DNA of 64,000 bases, from positions 5,394,001 to 5,458,000 of the forward strand of contig JAEVHH010000001.1 of NCBI GenBank assembly GCA_017607445.1, given 5' to 3'. The DNA comes from Histoplasma ohiense. Lineage: Eukaryota > Ascomycota > Eurotiomycetes > Onygenales > Ajellomycetaceae. Below are positions 54,289-64,000 of the stretch, piece after piece (within the stretch, counting starts at the first letter, position 1; every line of letters starts with the position of its first letter). The translations under genes and the position numbers were made by a program. The notes below the pieces were generated by a model. That model was not told the origin of the DNA, did not search any database, and saw nothing but the letters and a program-made list of their open reading frames with translations.

Positions 54289-57200
54289 ATGGCGCAGGCA
54301 GCTTCAGGGACAGACGCGGCCCAGCGCATTTTCCACGAACTGAAATCCAAGAACGAAGAAACCCGCTCCCGCGCATCATACGAACTCCACGATAATGTCA
54401 TCGCTGTCTCTAGAGGTTCTACTCCCATATCTATTCTTTAAACTGCGATCTTATTCACCTGAGGTGGGAGATTTGCTGACGATTCATGCGGTTTGCATCG
54501 TATATAGAGCTGCCACCGGATAAGTTCATCGAATATTACAATGCGGTCTCTCAGCGTATCGCCCAACTTGTTGTTACCGGAAATGATGCAAATGAGAAAA
54601 TTGGCGGGCTTCTTGCTCTCGATAGGTTGATCGACTTTGATGGCGTCGATGCTGCTCAAAAGACCACCCGTTTCGCCAGCTACTTACGAAGTGCACTACG
54701 GAGCAACGATAACGCAGTCTTAATATATGCAGCGCGCTCACTCGGTCGTCTGGCCAAACCTGGTGGTGCTTTGACTGCGGAGTTAGTGGAAAGCGAAATT
54801 CAGTCCGCATTGGAATGGCTACAGTCCGAAAGACAAGAAAATAGGCGGTTTGCTGCGGTCCTAGTCATCCGGGAGCTTGCAAAAGGTTCACCGACTCTTC
54901 TCTACGGCTTCGTCCCACAGATATTCGAGCTTATCTGGGTGGCATTGAGAGATCCAAAAGTTCTCATTCGTGAGACCTCTGCCGAAGCCGTTAGCGAATG
55001 TTTTGAAATATTAGCAGCGAGGGACGTCCAGGTCCGTCAACAATGGTTTGGTCGAATTTACGAGGAGTCTTTGCAGGGCCTGAGGTCCAGTAATGTTGAT
55101 TGGATTCATGGCTCGCTTCTCACCTTGAAAGAACTCCTCCTGAAAGGTGCTATGTTCATGAATGAGCATTATCGAAATGCCTGTGAAATAGTCCTACGCC
55201 TCAAAGACCACCGTGATCCGAAGATTCGAACACAGATCGTCCTTACCATCCCCATTCTAGCGTCATATGCGCCTCTGGAGTTTACGAATGTATATCTACA
55301 TAGATTCATGATATATTTACAAGCACAATTAAAGCGGGATAAGGAGCGAAATGCTGCTTTCATTGCCATCGGAAAAATCGCGAATGCCGTGGGTAATTCT
55401 ATTGGGCAGTTTCTTGATGGGATTATTGTGTACATCCGGGAAGGGTTAACAATGAAAGCGTAAGCTACAACAAACTAACTGATCTGTGTATTGGCACTCA
55501 GCTAATATTCTCTCTAGTCGTAACCGTGCAGCAGTCAATGAAGGTCCGATGTTTGAGTGCATCAGCATGTTATCACTGGCTGTCGGACAAACGCTTAGCA
55601 AATACATGGAGGCCTTACTGGACCCAATTTTCGCGTGCGGATTAAGCGAATCTCTTACGCAGGCCTTGGTAGATATGGCGCACTATATACCTCCAATCAA
55701 GGCAACAATTCAAGAAAAATTACTTGACATGCTAAGCATAGTCCTTTCTGGCTCTCCATTCCGGCCTCTTGGCTGCCCGGAAAACCGCCCACCTCCAATG
55801 CCTTCATTTGCGAAGGACTATGGAGCTTTTCTGCAGGAGCCAACCGACAGTGAAATTGCCCTTGCATTGCACACGCTTGGCAGCTTTGACTTCTCTGGTG
55901 AGTTTCAGCGACGACTGTGAACCCCTCAAATTTTTTCAACTTCGAACCTAACTTTTATAGGGCATATTTTGAACGAATTTGTTCGTGACGTTGCTATTAA
56001 TTTCGTCCATAGGGACAATCCGGAAATCCGGAAAGCGTCTGCATTAACGTGTTGTCAACTTTTTGTCCACGACCCTATCATTAATCAGACTAGTAGTCAC
56101 TCGATCCAAGTTGTTAGTGAAGTCATAGATACTCTCCTCTCTGTTGGAGTGGGAGATCCAGACCCCGAAATTCGGCGAATCGTCCTAGAGTCGTTAGATC
56201 AGAAATTCGACCGTCATTTAGCCAAACCTGAAAATGTTCGATGCCTTTTCCTCGCAGTGAATGACGAAGTATTTTCGGTTCGGGAAGCTGCAATCAGTAT
56301 TATTGGACGTCTTTCCAGTGTTAATCCGGCATACGTTTTTCCGCCATTAAGGAAATTGTTGGTGAATTTGTTGACTGGACTCAGCTTTGCTACCACATCT
56401 CGCCAGAAAGAGGAAAGCGCGCAACTAATCAGCTTGTTTGTTGCGAATGCTACGAAACTCGTCCGATCCTATGTTGACCCCATGGTGAAAGCTTTATTTC
56501 CGAAAACAACTGATCCAAATGCTGGAGTTGCATCGACAACTTTGAAAGCCATTGGTGAACTTGCGACAGTCGGTGGTGAGGATATGAAGCAATATTTGCC
56601 GCAGCTCATGCCAATTATCCTGGAAGCACTTCAAGATTTATCATCCCAATCTAAGCGAGAAGCAGCATTACGAACACTAGGCCAACTTGCAAGTAATGCT
56701 GGCTATGTCATCGAGCCTTATATTGAATATCCAAATCTCCTCGCTGTCCTGATTAACATTATAAAAACCGAACAAACTGGTTCTCTGAGAAAGGAGACTA
56801 TAAAGTTGCTTGGTATCCTCGGCGCTTTGGATCCATACAAACACCAGCAAATAATTGAATCCTCGCCCGATATCCATCACGTAAATGAAGTCCAAACGGT
56901 ATCGGATGTTTCCCTTATCATGCAAGGCCTCACCCCCTCTAACGATGAGTATTATCCCACTGTCGTTATTAACACCCTCCTTCAAAATATCCTCAACGAA
57001 AGTTCTCTCTCCCAATACCACTCTGCTGTTATCGATGCTATTGTTACCATATTCAAAACCTTGGGGTTGAAATGCGTGCCATTCTTAGGGCAAATTATAC
57101 CTTCTTTCCTCTCCGTTATACGAAGTACTCCCACCAGTCGGCTTGAATCTTACTTCAACCAATTAGCAATCATAGTGACCATTGTCAGACAACACATCCG

Positions 57201-60200
57201 AGCCTTTTTACCAGAAATCATTGAGGTCATCCGTGAATTCTGGGATTGCTCTTACCAAGTCCAAGCCACAATATTATCTCTTGTCGAGGCAATTGCAAAG
57301 TCCTTGGAAGGGGAGTTCAAGAAATACTTGGCAGGCTTGATCCCGCTTATGCTTGACACCTTAGAGAAGGATAATACGCCAAGACGGCAGCCATCAGAAA
57401 GAATTTTACACACCTTTTTGATATTTGGGCCGAGCGGGGAGGAGTATATGCATCTAATCGTTCCGGCCATTGTTCGTTTATTTGATAAAAATCAAGGTCC
57501 TCCAGGGATCCGAAAATCCGCTATTGAGACCTTGGGAAAGCTTTCCCGACAGGTCAACGTGTCCGATTTCGCTTCTCTTATGATACATCCACTGTCAAGG
57601 GTGATTGCGGGTAGTGACCGTACCCTACGGCAAACCGCCCTGGATTGTATCTGCACGCTTATATTCCAGTTAGGGCAGGACTTCAACAACTACATCCAGC
57701 TCATGAACAAAATTATTCAAACCCATCAAATAAATCATCACAACTACCAAGTTCTTGTTTCAAAATTGCAGAAGGGGGATCCACTCCCTCAAGATCTAAA
57801 CCCTGACGAGCACTATGGAGCGCTTGGTGATGATGCTACGTTCGCCGATGTCGGTCAAAAGAAAATCCTAGTTAATCAGCAACATCTGAAGAATGCATGG
57901 GATGCATCTCAAAAATCGACTCGGGAGGACTGGCAAGAATGGATTCGAAGATTTAGTGTTGAGCTCCTGAAGGAGTCCCCATCCCACGCTCTTCGGGCTT
58001 GTGCTAGTTTAGCTGGAATTTACCAACCTCTTGCGAAGGATCTTTTTAATGCTGCATTCGTTTCTTGCTGGACTGAACTTTATGGCCAGTACCAAGAAGA
58101 ACTTGTTCGCTCTATAGACATGGCGCTTACATCCCAGAATATTCCCCCCGAAATCCTACAGATCCTTCTTAATCTTGCAGAATTCATGGAACATGACGAC
58201 AAGGCATTGCATATCGACATCCGAACCCTCGGCAAGTATGCCGGAAAATGCCACGCCTTCGCCAAAGCTCTTCATTATAAGGAATTAGAATTCGAACAAG
58301 ATCAAAATTCAGGCGCAGTTGAGGCATTAATCAGCATTAATAATCAACTTCAACAATCAGATGCTGCGATTGGTATTCTTCGGAAAGCTCAGGCGTACAG
58401 AGATGTTGAGCTCAAGGAAACGTGGTTCGTCAAGCTACAACGTTGGGAGGAGGCACTGGCTGCGTATAAGAGGCGCGAACTTATCGATCCAGATTCATTC
58501 GATGTTACAATGGGAAAGATGCGTTGTCTGCATGCACTCGGTGAATGGAAAATGCTTTCTGATCTCGCTCAGGAAAAGTGGAACCAAGCCTCCAATGAAC
58601 ATCGAAAGGCCATGGCGCCTCTTGCTGCGGGCGCGGCCTGGGGCCGTGGCCAATGGGAGCTTATGGACTCATATATCGGAGTAATGAAAGAACAAACTCC
58701 TGACCGGTCATTTTTTGGTGCGATTCTGGCTATACATCGCAACCAATTCGATGAAGCGGCGATGTTCATTGAGAAAGCACGAAATGGCCTGGATACTGAA
58801 CTTTCGGCATTGCTGGGAGAGTCTTATAACCGTGCCTATAACGTCGTTGTTCGTGTTCAAATGCTTGCAGAACTCGAAGAAATAATCACATATAAGCAGA
58901 ACGCTGGTGATCCTGAGAAACAGGAGGCAATGAAAGAAACATGGAATAAACGACTCCTTGGTTGCCAGCAAAACGTCGAGGTATGGCAACGCATGCTCAA
59001 AGTAAGAGCCTTAGTCGTATGTCCTCGTGAGAATTTGGATATGTGGATCAAATTTGCGAATTTATGCCGCAAGTCAAATCGCATGGGTCTGGCAGACCGT
59101 TCTCTAAGCGCCTTAGAAAGTGGTGAGGGATCAGACCAACCGACACCACCAGAAGTTATATACGCTCGACTCAAGTATGACTGGACTGCTGGACGCCAAA
59201 AAGAGGCACTGCAGATGTTACGGGAATTCACTATTGGGTTGACTGAAGAATTCTCGCGATATAGCTCTGTTCTCATCGCTCATGGTGAGCATGCTTCTTC
59301 AGACAGGCCCGGCCTTGTCAATGGCATTACCGACCATCCTGACCTGGCCACTGCACGTCAGCATATCGGTGAAATGGGTAAATTTCGACGACTACTGGCA
59401 AAAAGCTATTTGAAGCAAGGTGAATGGCAAACAGCACTTCAAAAAGGAGATTGGACTTCAGAAGGAGTACGAGATGTCTTGAATTCGTATTCAGCAGCTA
59501 CACAATATAATCTTGACTCCTACAAAGCATGGCACGCCTGGGCATTGACAAATTTTGAGGTTGTAAACGCATTGAGCGCTCAAACAAATCGGGAAACCTT
59601 CGTTCCCCATCACATTGTTCTTGAACATGTCATTCCTGCTATTCGAGGGTTTTTCCGCTCTATTTCCTTGTCGTCGACAAGTTCACTGCAAGACACTTTG
59701 AGGCTTCTCACCCTTTGGTTCAACCATGGTGGCGATGCTGAAGTAAGCGGTGTGGTCACTGAAGGATTCTCTTCAGTTAGCGTCGATACTTGGCTAGAGG
59801 TCACACCTCAGCTCATCGCACGTATCAATCAGCCGAATGCACGGGTAAGGGGATCTGTCCATAGATTACTTGCGGAAGTTGGAAAAGCCCACCCACAGGC
59901 CCTGGTTTATCCTCTGACTGTAGCAACGAAATCTAACGTTGTGAGACGGTCTCAATCTGCTACCCATATTATGGATAGTATGAGGCAACATAGCCCCAGG
60001 CTTGTTGAACAAGCGGAAATTGTCAGTCACGAGTTGATTCGTGTCGCTGTCTTATGGCACGAGCTTTGGCATGAAGGTTTAGAGGAAGCTTCTCGATTGT
60101 ACTTTGGAGATCATAATGTCGAAGGGATGTTTGCGACATTGGCGCCCCTACATGATATGCTTGATAAGGGTGCTGAAACGCTTAGGGAAGTTTCCTTTGC

Positions 60201-61702
60201 TCAGGCATTTGGCCGTGACCTTGCAGAGGCCAAGCATTTTTGCATTCTTTACCGCGAATCAGGAGTTATAGGTGATCTCAACCAGGCCTGGGATCTATAC
60301 TACACTGTCTTCCGGAAAATTGCTCGTCAGCTCCCTCAGCTGTCTACTCTAGACCTGAAATACGTCTCCCCTAAACTTAAGGACGCCGTTGACCTTGAGT
60401 TGGCTGTTCCTGGCACGTACCAGAGCGGTAAGCCTGTGATTAGAATCATGAGCTTCGATCCAGTGTCCACCGTGATGCAGACCAAGAAACGACCCCGCAA
60501 AATGACATTGAAAGGTAGCGACGGAAATTCATATATGTACGTTCTTAAGGGCCACGAGGACATCCGGCAAGATGAGCGTGTCATGCAACTTTTCGGACTT
60601 GTAAATACCCTCCTTGATCATGACAGTGAAAGCTTCAAGCGCCATCTCACAATTCAACGCTTCCCCGCTATTCCACTATCGCAGAACTCTGGCTTAATTG
60701 GGTGGGTTTGCAACACTGACACATTGCACGCTCTGATCAAAGAATACCGTGAAAGCCGACGGATTCTAGTTAATATAGAGCATCGTATTATGCTACAAAT
60801 GGCCCCAGATTATGACAACTTGACGCTTATGCAAAAGGTTGAAGTATTTGGTTATGCCATGGACAACACGACCGGGAAAGATCTATACCGAGTCCTTTGG
60901 CTCAAAAGCAAGAGTTCTGAATCTTGGCTGGAGAGACGAACAAACTATACCAGGTCGCTTGGAGTTATGTCCATGGTTGGATATATTCTCGGCTTGGGCG
61001 ACCGTCACCCGTCAAATCTTTTACTCGATCGCATTACCGGCAAAATCGTGCATATTGATTTCGGCGACTGCTTCGAAATTGCGATGCATCGTGAAAAATA
61101 TCCTGAGCGTGTTCCATTCCGTCTTACCCGAATGCTCACCTTTGCTATGGAGGTTAGCAATATCGAGGGTAGTTATCACATCACCTGTGAGGCTGTAATG
61201 CGAGTCATCCGAGAAAACAAGGAGTCTTTGATGGCCGTATTGGAAGCGGTAAGTATCATGCTCGCACCTCTGCAACTCTTATCAAGCAACCTCAATTACT
61301 AACTCCCATCCGTAGTTCATCCACGATCCCCTCATAAACTGGCGCCTAGGCGCTCGGGAATCACCCGCTCGACCATCCTTCCCCACGGACCGCCGCCAAG
61401 CCATCGCCGACGATATAAGCGTTGAACATCCTGTGCAACCCAGCAATTTCTCCAGGCGACGCCCATCGATTCTTGAAGGAGGCATCCTTGACGCGCAGCA
61501 GGGCGTGCCCAATGAAGCACGGGAAGTGCAGAATGCACGAGCTCTCCAGGTTCTTTCGCGAGTGAAGGAGAAGTTAACGGGACGCGATTTCAAATCGACA
61601 GAGGAGCTGAACGTTTCCGACCAGGTGGATAAGTTGTTAGTCCAAGCTACGAGTGTGGAAAATCTTTGCCAACATTACATTGGGTGGTGTAGCTTTTGGT
61701 GA
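54289..61702 (+). CDS. TOR: TOR serine/threonine protein kinase (PIKK), 5 exons
   Basis: Exons 54289-54415, 54508-55459, 55518-55897, 55961-61248 and 61316-61702 give 2377 residues (typical TOR about 2400). The N-terminal half consists of HEAT repeats. FAT repeats cover roughly residues 1250-1800. The FRB domain (about 1843-1945) contains AVLWHELWHEGLEEASRLYF and its conserved Ser (EEASRLYFG), the position mutated in rapamycin-resistant TOR alleles, so rapamycin sensitivity is expected. The kinase domain starts near 1977 (VIRIMSFDPVSTVM, VLKGHEDIRQDERVMQLF), with GLGDRHPSNLLLD near 2166 and the DFG of VHIDFGDCFE near 2184. The FATC domain is the last 33 residues, ending HYIGWCSFW. TOR is the core of TORC1/TORC2, controlling growth and translation. 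Only one gene is visible here; the last exon carries FATC, so retaining intron 4 would remove it. Confidence 0.97.
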
Positions 61703-62287
61703 TTTTGTCTTTTTTCTTATTTCTCGTCTATGCGGATTAACGCAGAAGGTACGTGCCTACGGGGGTGCGGGCGACGCTTGCAGAATTTTTTCTGTTCCCT
61801 CTCTGTTTTTTTTTCAATTCCATTATCTGTTGTAACGCAGCATGTTTGAATGTTTGCATTTTCTTTTTTCTCATAAATTTGCTGTGATATATCATTTATT
61901 TGCCTGAATTCGACATTTCATCAAGTCGACTCCGACGGTTCTACTGTACTTAGCTTGACAATGATACCCCTTTTTCCAAGATTGACCAAGCAATGATGAT
62001 GATCAAGGCATAATCCATTATACGCCCATATATGCCTAACGAGAGTGATAGAATGCAATTATTATGATGTATGAGGAAGAGTTGAGGATGTGGTGTTCCC
62101 TGAAGGGGTTCCCTTTGCAGTTAAAGGTGGGAACAATTTTCCAAAAATACAATGCATGGCACTAGGAAGGAATAAATAAATGAAAAGTGTATACTAAGAA
62201 AAAAATTACAATATATATATTTATACTGGTAATTCACGTAAATATGCAATGATACAACGGACCTTCCTCATCCATAATACATGCAAT
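61703..62287. other. Convergent 3' flanks of TOR and the TMEM135-like gene
   Basis: 585 nt between converging genes. T runs at 61806-61815 and 61859-61872 suit a TOR poly(A) region, and 62195-62225 is AT-rich. No gene is seen. Confidence 0.55.
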
Positions 62288-64000
62288 TTAATCCGCAGCA
62301 GCAGCAGCGGCCTTCTTCCCCTTCTTCTTCACGCCAGCCGTCTCGACCAGGTCCACAAACCCATCACCCCGCAACCACGCAAAAATCTTCCTCAAACCCG
62401 CTCCATCAACCGCACCGGGATTCTTCTCCAACAGCACCCCAATAAGCGCCCACGACGCAACAAAGACGAATAGATCACCTCCCTTCCCGCCACGCCATAC
62501 TCCGCGCTTCGTCCCAACTTTCCAAGCAGAGTCAACCGCAATACGGAAGAAATAGAGGAACATGGACCGATTACCATTGCCAGCAAAGGCAAATGGTAAC
62601 CCAGCCAGTGCTCCACTGAGGTAAAAGCGCTGTGTGGGTAACAACGAACGAGGTAGGAAGGAGTTGAACAGGCACAAACTGCCCCACGCTGTCCCTAAGG
62701 CTGTGGAAAGGATGGCGGTTCTGGAGAGGATTTTCATGCAGACACCGTAGATGGCGAGAATTGGCTGGTGGATGAAAGTTTTGAATTTCAAGAGGGAGAG
62801 GATTAAATATACCTTTGTGAGGAAGCGCGCGAGGAGGGGGATTGAGAGGAGGTATTGGTGGAGGGAGGCGGTTAGACACGAGGGGGATTTAGAGTGGAGG
62901 AGTGCACAGGATAAAGAAGAGATTGAGGGGTGTGCGGAGGATGTTACGGCGGATATGGATTGCAGGGAATCCGGAAGGGTTTTTGGATTTGATGGGTGGA
63001 GGATTGGGGAGATGAAGGCACTGTTATAAAGATAGGATTTAGGTTAAAAAAAAAAAAAAAGGAACTTTTCAATTTGATGGGCATAGACGGGGGGACTCAC
63101 GGCCATTTCAATTCGGAAATTTTAGCTAGAGCATCCACAGTTTCATATTGGTCTATCCAGTGGCGGCGGTCCGAAGGGTAGCTCCCTGGTCGAGAGGGAA
63201 TGTGGCCTGGAGTAAAATTGAGAATAAAGTCACCGAACCACTAAAACGAACCGTCAGCCTTCTTGTTTTCACCGATCAACATAAAGGGATATTGATATCT
63301 AGATTCCCGAGTATACCTTCGGCTCGGCCTCGCGATCAAAAACAAACGCGTGGAACAGTTGGGCCAAGGAGACCGGCATCAACAACCAACTTCCAAACCA
63401 CCACGGCCGGTCCTTGAACCATCCATTGGCGTCCAATTCATTAAACAAAAATTCCAAGCTTCGGGTTGACATGTAAATAGCTAGCGTGAGGCGAAGTTGG
63501 CTTTGTGGGTAAGCACCCAGAGCAAAGCCTGCCAGGCTGGAACCAATCGCAGGCGCATATTTAGATGTCAAGGCTCGAGAGATTCGAGGATTACGTTCAC
63601 GGAATGGGCGAGCATCATCCATTCGTAGGTTTGCGCGCAATCGGGAAAAAAAACGGCGCAAGAGGCGGTGCAAGAGGAGAGTTAGAGATAGGGCAGCCGA
63701 TAGTCGAAATGCTGGAGAATGGCGGAGGGTACCTTTCGCAGGTTTACTGTCGTTTTTCGGCAAAAGATCAGTTCACTTTCATCCTGCCAGTTCACAACTG
63801 ATTGTAGTAAGAGACCTACACGGCGTTTTGCGTCTTCCTCGATGCCAGCTTTTGTGATATATAAACGAAGAGTTTCATGCCAGCTCCGGTGGCCAGGAGG
63901 ACACGGAGCGAAGCGCGGAGAGCAGCCTCATTGTATTTGTTCTGAGATTTGGCAACTTCTCTAAACGCGGCTGGCTCCAGGATTCGATCCTGAACGCCAG
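62288..64000 (-). CDS. TMEM135-like multi-pass membrane protein, C-terminal part (runs off right edge)
   Basis: Minus-strand exons 64000-63820 (5' partial), 63746-63317, 63240-63101 and 63020-62288 join in frame to about 494 residues; the start lies outside the window. Recognisable blocks are NEAALRASLRVLLATGAGMK, SPAFRLSAALSLTLLLHRLL, LTSKYAPAIGSSLAGFALGA, LRLTLAIYMSTRSLEFLFNE, KDRPWWFGSWLLMPVSLAQL, and GTAWGSLCLFNSFLPRSLLP with LPTQRFYLSGALAGLPFAFA. These match fungal proteins related to animal TMEM135, a peroxisome/mitochondria-linked membrane protein of the Tim17-like kind; the fungal function is unknown. The C-terminus ends KKKGKKAAAAAAD. The third intron ends with a long pyrimidine tract (15 T on the coding strand) before ACAG. 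Confidence 0.85.

Noticed and set aside
63960..64000. B-box-like GGATTCGATCC near the right edge
   Set aside because: It lies inside the TMEM135-like coding exon (GVQDRILEP on the minus strand), and there is no matching A-box upstream.

Overview
This is a nuclear chromosome segment of a filamentous ascomycete, most likely a Eurotiomycete of the order Onygenales (inference from overall protein similarity, not tested by search). The evidence is eukaryotic: most genes carry GT-AG introns of about 50-150 nt with CTAAC/CTGAC-like branch points, the proteins are fungal housekeeping factors (TOR kinase, EMC4, eIF3l, fungal TYR1, kynureninase, MRP51, BBC1), and a single 5S rRNA gene lies dispersed among protein genes, as in filamentous fungi. 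I rebuilt spliced gene models by joining exons at splice sites that keep the family reading frame; exon coordinates are in the evidence fields.

Layout, left to right. AAR2 splicing factor (partial, minus, running off the left edge), 40S uS11/RPS14 (minus) and TYR1 prephenate dehydrogenase (plus, 7 exons) share the first 5 kb. A LYC1-like lysine N-acetyltransferase and a DOMON/cytochrome b561 membrane protein sit between long gene-poor stretches (5-8, 9.2-11.9 and 13.2-16.2 kb). Next come a two-RRM RNA-binding protein that requires a 14-nt microexon, and eIF3l. An HNH-domain gene at 22.5 kb shows a probable reading-frame break. ISA2 (minus, 24.8-25.9 kb) holds a complete 5S rRNA gene in its intron. 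A hemerythrin-domain protein and a DAL5-type MFS transporter follow on the minus strand. On the plus strand are an MBL-fold hydrolase and kynureninase. AP-1 beta-adaptin (minus) and EMC4 (plus) are divergent, and a DHA1-type drug-transporter-like MFS gene follows.

The 41.6-44.3 kb interval is AT-rich and gene-free, with tandem perfect palindromes and a long imperfect inverted repeat built from CTAC/GTAG-rich arms. BBC1/MTI1 (minus) and RTR1 (plus) are divergent, and an approximately 440-bp MITE-like element sits in their shared upstream region. RPS17 and MRP51 (both minus) precede the 2377-residue TOR kinase (plus, 5 exons), which shares a divergent promoter region with MRP51. A TMEM135-like membrane protein runs off the right edge.

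The genes do not form a biosynthetic cluster. Several belong to translation and growth control (RPS14, RPS17, eIF3l, MRP51, TOR, 5S rRNA). The two cytosolic ribosomal protein genes carry the same 9-bp promoter word at -102 and -100 from their start codons. I found no convincing undescribed multi-gene system. The more unusual signals are the intronic 5S gene, the MITE, the palindrome/inverted-repeat block, the microexon, and a hemerythrin-like protein lacking expected metal-ligand histidines.
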